From contig NZ_PYAV01000003.1 of the NCBI RefSeq assembly GCF_003014715.1, positions 124,001-188,000 on the forward strand: 64,000 nt of DNA. The letters run 5' to 3'. The first letter of the stretch is position 1; each line of letters opens with the position of its first letter. Both the position numbers and the translations under genes were made by a program. This DNA comes from Salsuginibacillus halophilus. GTDB lineage: Bacteria > Bacillota > Bacilli > Bacillales > Marinococcaceae. The notes under the pieces are model-generated. The model was not told the DNA's origin. It saw only the letters and a list, made by a program, of their open reading frames with translations, and searched no databases. Below are positions 9,972 to 18,510 of the stretch, piece by piece.

Positions 9972-11104
9972 TGGACGCAGGCGCACGTTTCATTATTGAC
10001 AAGCTTCAAAAAGCCGGGATTGAGGCGGCGGTTGTCGGTGGTGCGGTCCGTGATGAAGTGATGAACCAAACACCAAAAGATGTAGATATTGCAGCAAAAG
10101 CCGAAGTTTCATCTTTAGTAGACGTATTTCCAAGCGCCAGACGGGTGGGGCGTCAAACTGAAAGTCTGCTCGTAAAAGCTTGCGGCACGGTTTATGAAGT
10201 AACGCCTTACAAAGGAGATGGGACATTAAAAGATGATTTAGCGCACCGGGATTTTACAATGAACGCCATGGCAATCCTCATCGACGGCACGATTTATGAT
10301 CCGTTTCATGGAAAGTTTGATATTCAAAGCCGGAAGTTAGCGTGTCCCGGTGCTTGCAGTGACCGGCTAGAAGAAGACCCACTTCGCCTGCTGCGTGCGT
10401 TTCGTTTTCAGGCAGTTTATCATTTTCAATTCTCAAGAGAACTTGCATCAGCTGTACAGAAGCAGCTGCCTTGGTTTGACCAAGTCGCAGCCGAACGGGT
10501 GGGAGAAGAGTGGAAAAAACTATTGTCTTCCCCTTATGCAGTTGCGGCGTTAAAACAAATGGCGCACTCTGGTGTGTTTGCTTCGCTTTTAAAGCAAAAC
10601 AAGCGTGTCGCATTCACGTATTATGAAGGCGTTGATCCATCTCTAAGCCTCTGGGCGAACTGGCCGGGCATTTGGTGGAGTCTTAACTGCAGCTCACAAG
10701 AAACGCGGCGCGGGCTAAAAAATCTTGCCCGACCGTCGCAGGAGGTTCAAAACACGGTTCGGTTAATCGACTGGGTGCTTTGGCGTGAGGTAAATGATTG
10801 GACAGCTGAAACGTTATATCAAGCGGGATGGTCGTTAGTTGAAGCAGCTGAACACTGGCTTCGGGTCCGAACCCCTGGGGCTGCTTATGACCATTGCGAG
10901 CTTAAATATATGTACCACAAGCTTCCGATTCAAACCAGGGCAGATTTACCGGTGGATGGAATACGGCTGATGAAGTTGTGCAACCGCTCTGGAGGTGCGT
11001 GGATCGAAGATGTGCTGCGCTCGGTTGAAAAAGAAGTGCTAAACAACCGGTTGCAGTTGGAAAGAGAAGCGGTTGAAGCTTTTATACAGGAGGAATGGAC
11101 ATGA
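9971..11104 (+). CDS. cca: CCA tRNA nucleotidyltransferase
   Basis: Adds or repairs the 3' CCA of tRNAs. The 377 residues belong to the class II poly(A)polymerase/CCA family: VVGGAVRDEVM near residue 20 with the metal-binding DVDIA just after, the template region RDFTMNAMAI, and EEDPLRLLRAFRF. Chromosomal tRNAs of this group may or may not encode CCA, so the relative weight of synthesis and repair is not visible here. It overlaps bshA by 1 base and birA by 4 bases (ATGA). Confidence 0.94.
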   Translation: MDAGARFIIDKLQKAGIEAAVVGGAVRDEVMNQTPKDVDIAAKAEVSSLVDVFPSARRVGRQTESLLVKACGTVYEVTPYKGDGTLKDDLAHRDFTMNAMAILIDGTIYDPFHGKFDIQSRKLACPGACSDRLEEDPLRLLRAFRFQAVYHFQFSRELASAVQKQLPWFDQVAAERVGEEWKKLLSSPYAVAALKQMAHSGVFASLLKQNKRVAFTYYEGVDPSLSLWANWPGIWWSLNCSSQETRRGLKNLARPSQEVQNTVRLIDWVLWREVNDWTAETLYQAGWSLVEAAEHWLRVRTPGAAYDHCELKYMYHKLPIQTRADLPVDGIRLMKLCNRSGGAWIEDVLRSVEKEVLNNRLQLEREAVEAFIQEEWT

Positions 11105-12084
11105 AGCGGGATGAACTTTTAAAGCTGCTGCGCCAAGCTTATCCACAGTATTTGTCTGGTCAGCATGTAAGTGAAACGCTCGGCATCTCAAGGGCGGGGG
11201 TATGGAAACACATCGAAGAGCTTCGCAAACAAGGCTATGAGATTGAAGCCGTGCCCCGTAAAGGCTATCAGCTCATTTCATCACCGAACAGTTTATCGCA
11301 CGAAGAAATTCATGCACGGCTTGAAACAGCGTGGCTCGGGAGTGAACTTATTTACGAACCTGAAGTGAGTTCTACCCAGGATATTGCTCATACGAAAGCG
11401 CAGGCCGGGGCTAAAGAAGGCTTGGCTGTTGTAAGTGACCGTCAGATAAAAGGGAAAGGTCGCCTCGGACGCCCGTTTTATTCCGAGCCGGAACATGGGA
11501 TTTATACAAGTGTCATTCTCCGGCCGGATGTCATGCCGTATCAAGCGCCGCAGCTTACGCTTGTCACTGCAGTCGCTATGTGTGAAGCTTTTCAAGATGT
11601 CACTGGTGTTACGCCTGAAATTAAATGGCCGAACGACATTTTGTTTTCCGGCCGGAAAACATGCGGCATTTTAACTGAGATGCAGTCCGAGCCAGACCGG
11701 ATTCAAGCTGTAATTATCGGCGTAGGGATGAACATTAATCAACAACCGCAAGATTTTTCTGAAGAGCTTCAAAATATAGCTACATCGCTTCGGGCAGAAA
11801 CAGGGGAAACTTATAACCGTGCAGAAGTTTTAGCAGCGGTCTATTCTCGTCTAGAGCACTGGTATGTTACATACATCCATGAAGGTTTTGCCCCGATCAA
11901 AGCGGCGTGGGAGCATTATGCTGTTTCGATCGGCCGCGAACTTACAGCAAGGTCGGCCACAAGTACAATTACCGGAAAGGCTGAAGGCATTACCGAAGAG
12001 GGGATGCTCTTGCTTCGTGATGAAACAGGCACGATTCATAAAATTTACAGCGCTGATGTTGAAATTACCCGCTCCGATTCGTAA
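11101..12084 (+). CDS. birA: BirA, biotin-protein ligase and biotin operon repressor
   Basis: Bifunctional protein that biotinylates acetyl-CoA/pyruvate carboxylase and represses biotin genes through biotinyl-AMP. An N-terminal winged helix (about residues 1-60, with GQHVSETLGISRAGVWKHI) marks the regulatory class. The ligase domain shows KGKGRLGRPFYSE and KWPNDILFSGRKTCGIL near 180, followed by a small C-terminal domain. ATG 11101 is preferred because AGGAGG at 11089-11094 lies 6 bases before it; an in-frame ATG at 11095 abuts that site directly. Confidence 0.94.
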   Translation: MKRDELLKLLRQAYPQYLSGQHVSETLGISRAGVWKHIEELRKQGYEIEAVPRKGYQLISSPNSLSHEEIHARLETAWLGSELIYEPEVSSTQDIAHTKAQAGAKEGLAVVSDRQIKGKGRLGRPFYSEPEHGIYTSVILRPDVMPYQAPQLTLVTAVAMCEAFQDVTGVTPEIKWPNDILFSGRKTCGILTEMQSEPDRIQAVIIGVGMNINQQPQDFSEELQNIATSLRAETGETYNRAEVLAAVYSRLEHWYVTYIHEGFAPIKAAWEHYAVSIGRELTARSATSTITGKAEGITEEGMLLLRDETGTIHKIYSADVEITRSDS

Positions 12085-12234
12085 AATGAAACCGACGCGG
12101 TGTGCCGGCTGTATCTATATGAACGGCACAGCACACTGAAATATTAAAGTTAAAGTTCACCCGCAGAAATGATAAATGATCGCTGCAGTCTAGCACAATT
12201 TTTCAAGCGGGTTAAAACAGAAAAGGAGGAACCG

Positions 12235-13077
12235 ATGCATACCACGGTAACCTTAAAAGCGATGAAAGAAAACAATGAAAAGATTGCAATGATGACAGCT
12301 TATGACGCACCAGGCGCTGCTGTTGTAGAAACAGGCGGTATTGACTTAATTTTAGTCGGTGATTCAGCCGGCATGGTGATTCACGGATACGATTCAACTG
12401 TTCCTGTCACCCTTGAGGATATGCTGCTTCATACACGGGCGGTGCGGCGCGGAGCAAAAGATACATTTGTCGTGACAGACATTCCGTTTTTACTAGCGCA
12501 TATGGATATTGCTGAAAGCATGCGTGCAGCTTATCGGGTGATGCAGGAAGGCGGCGCACATGCAATCAAGCTTGAAGGAGCCTCTCAAGAAGTTATGCAG
12601 CTTACTGAACGTTTGACAGCAGGCGGCGTTCCGGTCATGGGTCATCTTGGTCTTACCCCGCAGCATGCCAATGTTCTTGGAGGCTTTAAAGTGCAGGCGA
12701 AAGAAGAAGAGGCTGCCAGGCAGCTGCTAAAAGATGCAGAAGCGCTTGAAGCAGCCGGGGCTTTCGCTATTGTACTCGAGTGCATTCCTGCGCAGCTTGC
12801 TGAACAAGTGACAAAACACGTGAGTGTTCCGGTGATCGGTATCGGTGCTGGAGCCCATACAGACGGGCAGGTACTAGTATTTCATGATGCGGTCGGCTTC
12901 GGAACGGGGCATGTACCAAAGTTTGTTAAAACGTATGCAAACATTTATGAAACGGTGGCTGAAGCTGTAGAAACGTATGTCACAGATGTGAAATCCGGTG
13001 CATTTCCAGAGAAGAAGCATACATTTCAAATGAATGAAGACGTAGCCGGACGTTTGTATAAAGGGGTAGAATCATGA
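12235..13077 (+). CDS. panB: PanB, ketopantoate hydroxymethyltransferase
   Basis: Transfers a hydroxymethyl group from methylene-tetrahydrofolate to 2-oxoisovalerate in pantothenate/CoA synthesis. The 280 residues show MMTAYDAPGAAVVETGG, the metal site LVGDSAGMVIHGYDST, KLEGA near 115, and the catalytic Glu in IVLECIP with VIGIGAG near 200. AAAAGGAGG lies 6 bases before ATG 12235. A 150-base gap separates it from birA, and panC follows by an ATGA overlap. Confidence 0.95.
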   Translation: MHTTVTLKAMKENNEKIAMMTAYDAPGAAVVETGGIDLILVGDSAGMVIHGYDSTVPVTLEDMLLHTRAVRRGAKDTFVVTDIPFLLAHMDIAESMRAAYRVMQEGGAHAIKLEGASQEVMQLTERLTAGGVPVMGHLGLTPQHANVLGGFKVQAKEEEAARQLLKDAEALEAAGAFAIVLECIPAQLAEQVTKHVSVPVIGIGAGAHTDGQVLVFHDAVGFGTGHVPKFVKTYANIYETVAEAVETYVTDVKSGAFPEKKHTFQMNEDVAGRLYKGVES

Positions 13078-13949
13078 AGGTGATAGAAACGATCCAGGAA
13101 ATGACACACTATACCGAAACAGCAAAATCATCCGGACAACGTATCGGCTTTGTCCCGACAATGGGCTTTCTTCATGCAGGTCATCAGCAGCTGATTGAAA
13201 CGGCAGCAGAAGAAAACGATATTGTCGTCGTCAGCATTTTCGTCAATCCGCTGCAGTTTGCTCCCGGCGAGGATTATGAAACGTATCCGCGCGATTTATC
13301 AGCTGACAAACGAGCAGCGAAAGCAGCCGGCGGTTCAGTCATTTTTGCACCTTCGGCTGATGAGATGTATCCACGTTCCATGTCGGTCCGCGTTCTACCG
13401 GCACAAGGTACGGATGTTTTATGCGGCCGGAGCCGCCCGGGGCACTTTGATGGTGTGCTCACAGTCGTACAGAAGCTGTTTCATATTATTGATCCGGACA
13501 CTGCATATTTTGGCACAAAAGATGCCCAGCAGCTTGCCCTTGTTGAAAATATGGTACATGACTTAAACAGCCGTGTACGAATTGGTCGTGTGCCGACAGT
13601 ACGTGAAGCGGACGGCTTAGCCAAAAGCAGCCGCAATGAAAATTTAACAATTGAAGAGCGGAAGGAAGCGCCTGAACTTTATCAAGCACTTTATACAGCG
13701 AGCGCTCAAGCTGGCGTTGGTATAAGTGCTGAAATGATTGAAGCTGCAGCCTGCGAACACTTAACGACGCATACGCGCGGTTCGGTGGATTATGTTGAGC
13801 TGTTAACGTATCCGGAGCTTACAAAAGATATAGCTCCCGGTAAAACCGTAATTCTTGCAGCTGCGTTGAAGTTTCGGCATGCACGTTTAATTGACAATCT
13901 CATTTTTACGTGGCCGGATAACGAAGGAACAGCGCAGTTCAAGGCTTAA
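13074..13949 (+). CDS. panC: PanC, pantothenate synthetase
   Basis: ATP-dependent ligase that joins pantoate and beta-alanine. The 291 residues carry the nucleotide-binding VPTMGFLHAGHQQL near residue 24, FVNPLQFAPGEDYETYPRD, RSRPGHFDGVLTVV, FGTKDAQQ and DGLAKSSRN. Several motif positions differ from the textbook form: LHAGH where LHEGH is common, and FGTKDAQQ where FGQKDAQQ is common. No residue loss is obvious. In B. subtilis panD (aspartate decarboxylase, the beta-alanine source) follows panC; here dinG starts 16 bases after the stop. Confidence 0.93.
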   Translation: MKVIETIQEMTHYTETAKSSGQRIGFVPTMGFLHAGHQQLIETAAEENDIVVVSIFVNPLQFAPGEDYETYPRDLSADKRAAKAAGGSVIFAPSADEMYPRSMSVRVLPAQGTDVLCGRSRPGHFDGVLTVVQKLFHIIDPDTAYFGTKDAQQLALVENMVHDLNSRVRIGRVPTVREADGLAKSSRNENLTIEERKEAPELYQALYTASAQAGVGISAEMIEAAACEHLTTHTRGSVDYVELLTYPELTKDIAPGKTVILAAALKFRHARLIDNLIFTWPDNEGTAQFKA

Positions 13950-13965
13950 GGCAGGAGTGAACAAA

Positions 13966-16770
13966 ATGAACCGCCGTTATGTGATAATTGATGTAGAAAC
14001 AACCGGCAATGCACCGAAAAAAGGCGATCAAATTATTCAAATCGGTGCGGCCGTCGTACAAAATGACGAAGTAATTGAAACTTACGCCTCAAACGTTCGC
14101 CCTGAAAGTGAGATACCACTGTTTATTCAGGAGCTAACCGGAATTACAGAAGAAGATGTTGCGGATGCCCCGTTGTTTCAAGAGATCGCACCTGATGTAT
14201 TACAGCTGCTCGATGGGGCTTGTTTTGTGGCGCACAATGCGGCGTTTGATCTTCGCTTTTTAAACCAGGAATTAGAAGCCGCAGGTTACACATCGTTTCA
14301 AGGTCCGGTGATCGACACTGTAGAATGCGCTCGTATATTGTTTCCAACAGCTGAAGGTTACCGGTTGAATATGCTTGCTGAAAATATTGCGATAGATCAT
14401 GATCGACCGCACCAGGCGGATAGTGATGCGTATGTCACAGCTGAGCTTTGGATTGAAATGCGCAAAAAAATGTATCAACTGCCGCTTGTTACGCTGCAGC
14501 AGCTAGAAAAACTGCTTGCAGGCTTTGAAAGTGATCTTGAACCGCTCGTATCTGATTTAATTCGTAAAAAACTGACCGGCTGGCGGCAAAATGATGACAA
14601 AGCTTATGATATTTACCGGCAGCTAGCATTAAAAAAAACCGACACTTCGGTTGTTGAACATGAAGAACAAGTTGACTTTCATGCTGCTCATTTTTTCGGA
14701 GATCAAAGCAGCCTTGCTGCAAATGTATCTTCTTTTGAATACCGTCCGGCACAAGTTGATATGGCTGAACGGGTGTATCAATCTTTTCAAACGAACGAGC
14801 ACTTGTTAATTGAAGCAGGAACAGGTACCGGAAAAACCCTTGGTTATTTATACCCATCAGCGGTACATGCAAAAGAAAGTAAAGAACCTGTCGTTATTGC
14901 TACAGAAACGATTACGCTTCAGGAACAGATGATGTATCAAGACCTCCCGCTTTTACAGTCAGCGTTTCCTGTACCGGTGAAAAGTGCGTTATTAAAAGGA
15001 CGCAACCACTACTTATGTTTACAAAAACTTGAACAGAAGCTGACGTTTCCGCTTGAACATTCAGCTGAAGATATACTCGCCCTTGCCCAAATTGTTATTT
15101 GGCTAACTGAAACGGACTATGGAGACGTTGAAGAATTGAATTTACCAGGCGGTCCTGGACGTTTTTGGGATGAAGTGAAATCTGAACCTGGCTCATGCAG
15201 CGGTCCGGAGTGTCCGTGGTTTTTCCGTTGTTTTTATCAACGGGCCCGCGAACGAGCTAAAAAAGCTGATTTAATCGTGACAAACCATGCACTTTTGCTC
15301 ACAGACTTAACAGAAGAGCACCAAGTACTCCCGGCCTATGCGTACGCTGTTATTGATGAGGCGCACCATTTAGAGGAATCTGCGAGCCGCTTTTTTGGAC
15401 GCGATATTGATTATCAAGCGTTTAAACGCTGGCTGCACCGTCTTGAGCCGGAGCAGGCAGATGGTTTTGCTTCTGCCGTATTCGAAGCACTTCGTCAAGA
15501 TGGAGCTGTTGATCAAGACTGGTTGAAAAACCGGCAGAAAGGTGCAGAAAAGCTTGATCAAGAATGGAATGAGTTGTTTCGCCTGCTCCATGATTTTTGC
15601 ATGAAAAAGTCAACACGGAAGCACTCAGACATCGGCCGCCGTTCCGTGCCGTTTGATGCTTCTAATGAGCCGCTTCATGTGTGGCAGCCGATTCAAGAAC
15701 TTGTGCACCGGCTTGATCTGCACGTTCGTGAGGAAACTGAGGCTTATGAAAAAGCTGTAGCTGCTGCTGTGAAACAGCATCGATTGTACACACATGTAAG
15801 TAATCTTGTGAAAGATTTAATGGAGCTGCAAAAGACGCTGCACGCCTTAATTTTAGAAAAAGAGCCAGATCATATCAGTTGGATGGAAGCGGAAAGCCGC
15901 GGTGCAAAAAATGCCGTTGCGCTGTTCGAACGTCCGGTAGAGGTTGCTGATTTACTTGCAGATACATTTTTCCGTAAAAAAGAAAGTGTCGTTTTAACTT
16001 CAGCAACAATGACAGCTAAAGATTCATTTCATTATATCGAAAAGCAGCTCGGATTAAGCGATTTTGATCCAGACTGTCTCAAGTTGCCGTCGCCATTTGC
16101 TTATGAAGAGCAGACGCGGCTTTACGTACCAGTTGATATGCCGGGTATTAAAGATGTAGAAGAGGCTGAATTTATTGAGCGGACTGCGGAGTTTATACAC
16201 TTGGCAGCTGAAGCGGTTAACGGCCGGATGCTTGTCCTTTTCACCTCATTTGATATGTTGAAAAAAACGTATGATATATTGAAAGTATATGCTGAAGAAG
16301 GCCCGTACGTTCCAGTCGGGCAAGGAGTAACAAGCGGCAGCCGGGCAAAGCTGCTGAAAACGTTTAAGCAGCATGAGCGCGGCATCCTGCTTGGTACAAG
16401 CACATTTTGGGAAGGTGTAGATTTACCTGGTGAGTACGTAACAGGGTTGTTAATTGTACGCCTGCCATTCAGCCCGCCAAACGATCCGGTAATGGAAGCA
16501 CGCGCTGCTGAAATTAAAGCTGCCGGAGGTCACCCTTTCCGTGAGTTATCGCTCCCACAGGCGATTCTCCGCTTCCGACAGGGCTTTGGCAGGTTAATTC
16601 GCCGGGCTGATGACTTTGGTGTCGTGTTTGTACTCGATCACAGAATTACGACAGCGCGCTATGGCCGGGATTTTCTCCGCTCCCTGTCAAATGTGTCGGT
16701 GAAAGCAGCCACAACAGATGAAGTACTTCACGATGCAGAGGATTTTTTGCATAAGCATAGACAATCATAA
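13966..16770 (+). CDS. dinG: DinG-family exonuclease/helicase
   Basis: 934 residues. An N-terminal DEDDh 3'-5' exonuclease domain (about 1-170: DVETTG, HNAAFDLRFLN, HQADSDAYVTAEL) is fused to an XPD/DinG superfamily 2 helicase with Walker A EAGTGTGKTLGY near 282, DEAH box VIDEAHHLEES near 465, and motif VI FRQGFGRLIRR near 870. Four cysteines at about 351, 411, 416 and 422 have the spacing of the DinG/XPD iron-sulfur cluster. The start at 13966 has GCAGGAGTG upstream. It acts in DNA metabolism or repair; the exact role is not well defined. Confidence 0.92.
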   Translation: MNRRYVIIDVETTGNAPKKGDQIIQIGAAVVQNDEVIETYASNVRPESEIPLFIQELTGITEEDVADAPLFQEIAPDVLQLLDGACFVAHNAAFDLRFLNQELEAAGYTSFQGPVIDTVECARILFPTAEGYRLNMLAENIAIDHDRPHQADSDAYVTAELWIEMRKKMYQLPLVTLQQLEKLLAGFESDLEPLVSDLIRKKLTGWRQNDDKAYDIYRQLALKKTDTSVVEHEEQVDFHAAHFFGDQSSLAANVSSFEYRPAQVDMAERVYQSFQTNEHLLIEAGTGTGKTLGYLYPSAVHAKESKEPVVIATETITLQEQMMYQDLPLLQSAFPVPVKSALLKGRNHYLCLQKLEQKLTFPLEHSAEDILALAQIVIWLTETDYGDVEELNLPGGPGRFWDEVKSEPGSCSGPECPWFFRCFYQRARERAKKADLIVTNHALLLTDLTEEHQVLPAYAYAVIDEAHHLEESASRFFGRDIDYQAFKRWLHRLEPEQADGFASAVFEALRQDGAVDQDWLKNRQKGAEKLDQEWNELFRLLHDFCMKKSTRKHSDIGRRSVPFDASNEPLHVWQPIQELVHRLDLHVREETEAYEKAVAAAVKQHRLYTHVSNLVKDLMELQKTLHALILEKEPDHISWMEAESRGAKNAVALFERPVEVADLLADTFFRKKESVVLTSATMTAKDSFHYIEKQLGLSDFDPDCLKLPSPFAYEEQTRLYVPVDMPGIKDVEEAEFIERTAEFIHLAAEAVNGRMLVLFTSFDMLKKTYDILKVYAEEGPYVPVGQGVTSGSRAKLLKTFKQHERGILLGTSTFWEGVDLPGEYVTGLLIVRLPFSPPNDPVMEARAAEIKAAGGHPFRELSLPQAILRFRQGFGRLIRRADDFGVVFVLDHRITTARYGRDFLRSLSNVSVKAATTDEVLHDAEDFLHKHRQS

Positions 16771-16823
16771 AACGAAAACCATGGACGTACGCTATAGCTG
16801 TAATGTTAAAGGAGGGCTTCAGC

Positions 16824-17684
16824 TTGCGTGCATGTGTATGGTTTATCGGACTTATACTTTTAGTTAGTTGTGGGGATGAAGCAGTTCAACAAGCAGGACT
16901 TGAGCAGGTTACGTTGCAAGTTCAGCTTGAAGAAGGTGAACATCTCGTTTCATTTTTTGATCTTCCTGACGGAGAAGCGACGCTTTTTACAGGTGCTGAT
17001 CACCGTCATGTATTAATTAATACAGGCGGACCAGCAAGTTGGCCCGCCTTAGAGCATCAACTTGAAGTTTTTAATGTTGAAGAGATTGACCATTTAATCA
17101 TTACACATCCCGGCGAAGCTTATGCAAGCGGGGTTGAACAAGTTGTTGAACAATACCATGTGAAAGAAATCGCTGCTGCTGGCGGTATGATCGAGCGCTT
17201 AAAAGCAGGTTCGTTCGGAGAAGAGCTGCATCTCGTTGAAGTTGAAAATGGAGATGAGTGGCCGTTATTTCCTGACTTACAAGCTGAAGTATTATTTGCA
17301 GGAAAAGAAGGTGTGGTCAAAGACACCCTTGTGATTGCTTTTCAAGCGGGCGGGCAACAACTTTTATATATGGGCACAGCCGATGCAGAAGTTGAAAAGC
17401 AGCTTGCGAAGTCAATGAACTTAAAATCAACGCTGTTGAAAGTAGGGGACTTTGGTACGCCGTTTGGTGCATGGCCGCCGTTTTTAGAGAAAGTTGATCC
17501 TCAAGTAGCCGTCGTGTTTCTGCAAAAAGATCATAAAGCCGATGAAGCATTGCTTGAGCGGCTTGAGGACCACTGGGTGGATATACGGCAGGCAGGTCGG
17601 GAAGGTGTTGTTTCTTTTAAATGGAAGGGCACAAGTTATGAGTCGTTTACGCTGCCGCCTGTTGAAACGGCACAATCGTCATAA
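16824..17684 (+). CDS. Lipoprotein with a degenerate metallo-beta-lactamase fold (ComEC C-terminal-like)
   Basis: 286 residues from a TTG start (AAAGGAGGG 8 bases upstream). The N-terminus is a short lipoprotein signal, RACVWFIGLILLVSC, with a lipobox ending LVSC. The body resembles the MBL domain of ComEC-like proteins: HVLINTGGPASWPAL, then IDHLIITHPGEAYASGVEQV where a metal-binding THxHxDH would stand, and later LLYMGTADAEVE. The histidine/aspartate ligands are absent, so hydrolytic activity is doubtful and a binding or structural role outside the membrane is more likely. It occupies the position of ypmA in B. subtilis but is unrelated to that short protein. Confidence 0.75.
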   Translation: MRACVWFIGLILLVSCGDEAVQQAGLEQVTLQVQLEEGEHLVSFFDLPDGEATLFTGADHRHVLINTGGPASWPALEHQLEVFNVEEIDHLIITHPGEAYASGVEQVVEQYHVKEIAAAGGMIERLKAGSFGEELHLVEVENGDEWPLFPDLQAEVLFAGKEGVVKDTLVIAFQAGGQQLLYMGTADAEVEKQLAKSMNLKSTLLKVGDFGTPFGAWPPFLEKVDPQVAVVFLQKDHKADEALLERLEDHWVDIRQAGREGVVSFKWKGTSYESFTLPPVETAQSS

Positions 17685-17792
17685 AAAAAAGCCATCCAGG
17701 TTGATCAGTAGCGGGCAATAGGCAGAAAATAATGCCCTCAGACTGCCTGTAGACCGGATGGCTCAACACAGGTGCTGCGGTGGATGATTATA
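17683..17792 (-). ncRNA. Candidate small RNA with pseudoknot-capable body and intrinsic terminator
   Basis: On the minus strand an 8-bp outer stem (AGCCATCC at 17690-17697 pairing with 17756-17763) is followed by seven U, so transcription toward lower coordinates would end here. Inside the loop two interleaved pairings are possible, GGGCA/TGCCC (17713-17717 with 17733-17737) and AGGCAG/CTGCCT (17720-17725 with 17743-17748), an H-type pseudoknot arrangement. A TATAAT box lies on the minus strand at 17787-17792, giving a transcript of about 95 nt. No good -35 is seen. No known family was recognised. Confidence 0.4.
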
Positions 17793-17893
17793 TGTTTAGC
17801 ATGGCAAAACTTCTGTTCATCATTCCCGTTAAAATCCGCGCACTTCTCCTATTTTTGTTAAAAGACGAAAGTCAAATTTATGGAGGTACGTAC

Positions 17894-18373
17894 ATGGGGA
17901 AGTGGATCATAACGTTTGCAATCGTATTTACTTTAATCACAACAGCTGGACTTACTTATTTTTATTATTTAATCATTAATGAAGAGTATGAAGCAGAAGA
18001 AGCAGCTTTAAGAGAAGTACTTGCTGAAACTGAAATGAGCCATGGTGAAGTGCATGATGTTTACCGTGGTGAAGAAACGGTTTACACCATTTCAGATGAA
18101 AATGAAGCGCAGCTATTCTTTTTCACTTTTGAAGACGGTGTGCTCGCCGAAGTTGATGAAGACGAGCTGCTTTCACGCAGTCAAATTCGAGAGGTTTTTA
18201 CTGAACAAAATGAAACTACAAGCCTTCGTTCAATCCGACTCGGTTACGACAACGTTCCGGTTTTTGAAGTTACATACGATTTAAATGACGGAAGGTACGG
18301 GTTCGATTATTACGATGCTGAAAATGGTGAACGCATCAAACGGTACCGGTTAAATCGTGAGCGGTCTTCATAA
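17894..18373 (+). CDS. tseB: TseB/YpmB-like cell wall elongation regulator
   Basis: 159 residues with one N-terminal membrane segment (WIITFAIVFTLITTAGLTYFYYLII) and an extracytoplasmic domain of the DUF5590 type, ending DYYDAENGERIKRYRLNRE. B. subtilis TseB (YpmB) has this layout and gene position, and is reported to act on the elongation transpeptidase PBP2A; that role is carried over here by homology and synteny. The start at 17894 has TATGGAGGT 8 bases upstream. An open frame reaching back to 17780 has no ribosome site. Confidence 0.82.
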   Translation: MGKWIITFAIVFTLITTAGLTYFYYLIINEEYEAEEAALREVLAETEMSHGEVHDVYRGEETVYTISDENEAQLFFFTFEDGVLAEVDEDELLSRSQIREVFTEQNETTSLRSIRLGYDNVPVFEVTYDLNDGRYGFDYYDAENGERIKRYRLNRERSS

Positions 18374-18477
18374 GAATAGAAAACAAGTTATTTCGTCATT
18401 TATTACGCTCGCCGGTTGCAACTGTTCAGCGCATTTCGTAAACTTAAGTATGAGCAGTAACGTTTGATACCTAGAAA

Positions 18478-18494
18478 ATCGCACATTGTGCGAT
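18478..18494. promoter_or_regulatory. 17-bp perfect palindrome before aspB
   Basis: ATCGCACA-T-TGTGCGAT is a perfect dyad ending at the edge of the aspB ribosome binding site (GAGGAGG, 18495-18501). It could be an operator or an RNA hairpin that masks the site. No regulator was recognised from the sequence. Confidence 0.4.
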
Positions 18495-18510
18495 GAGGAG
18501 GATGATGATT

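Noticed and set aside
12101-12130. Hairpin TGTGCCG/CGGCACA after birA as a terminator
   Set aside because: No T-run follows on either strand and the loop is long; reported only as possible structure.
12159-12212. ACCCGC/GCGGGT pairing in the panB leader as a regulatory hairpin
   Set aside because: Only 6 bp with a long loop and no alternative terminator; not convincing.
13891-13965. Upstream in-frame start for dinG
   Set aside because: It would overlap panC by 59 bases with no ribosome site, while 13966 has GCAGGAGTG and gives the standard exonuclease N-terminus.
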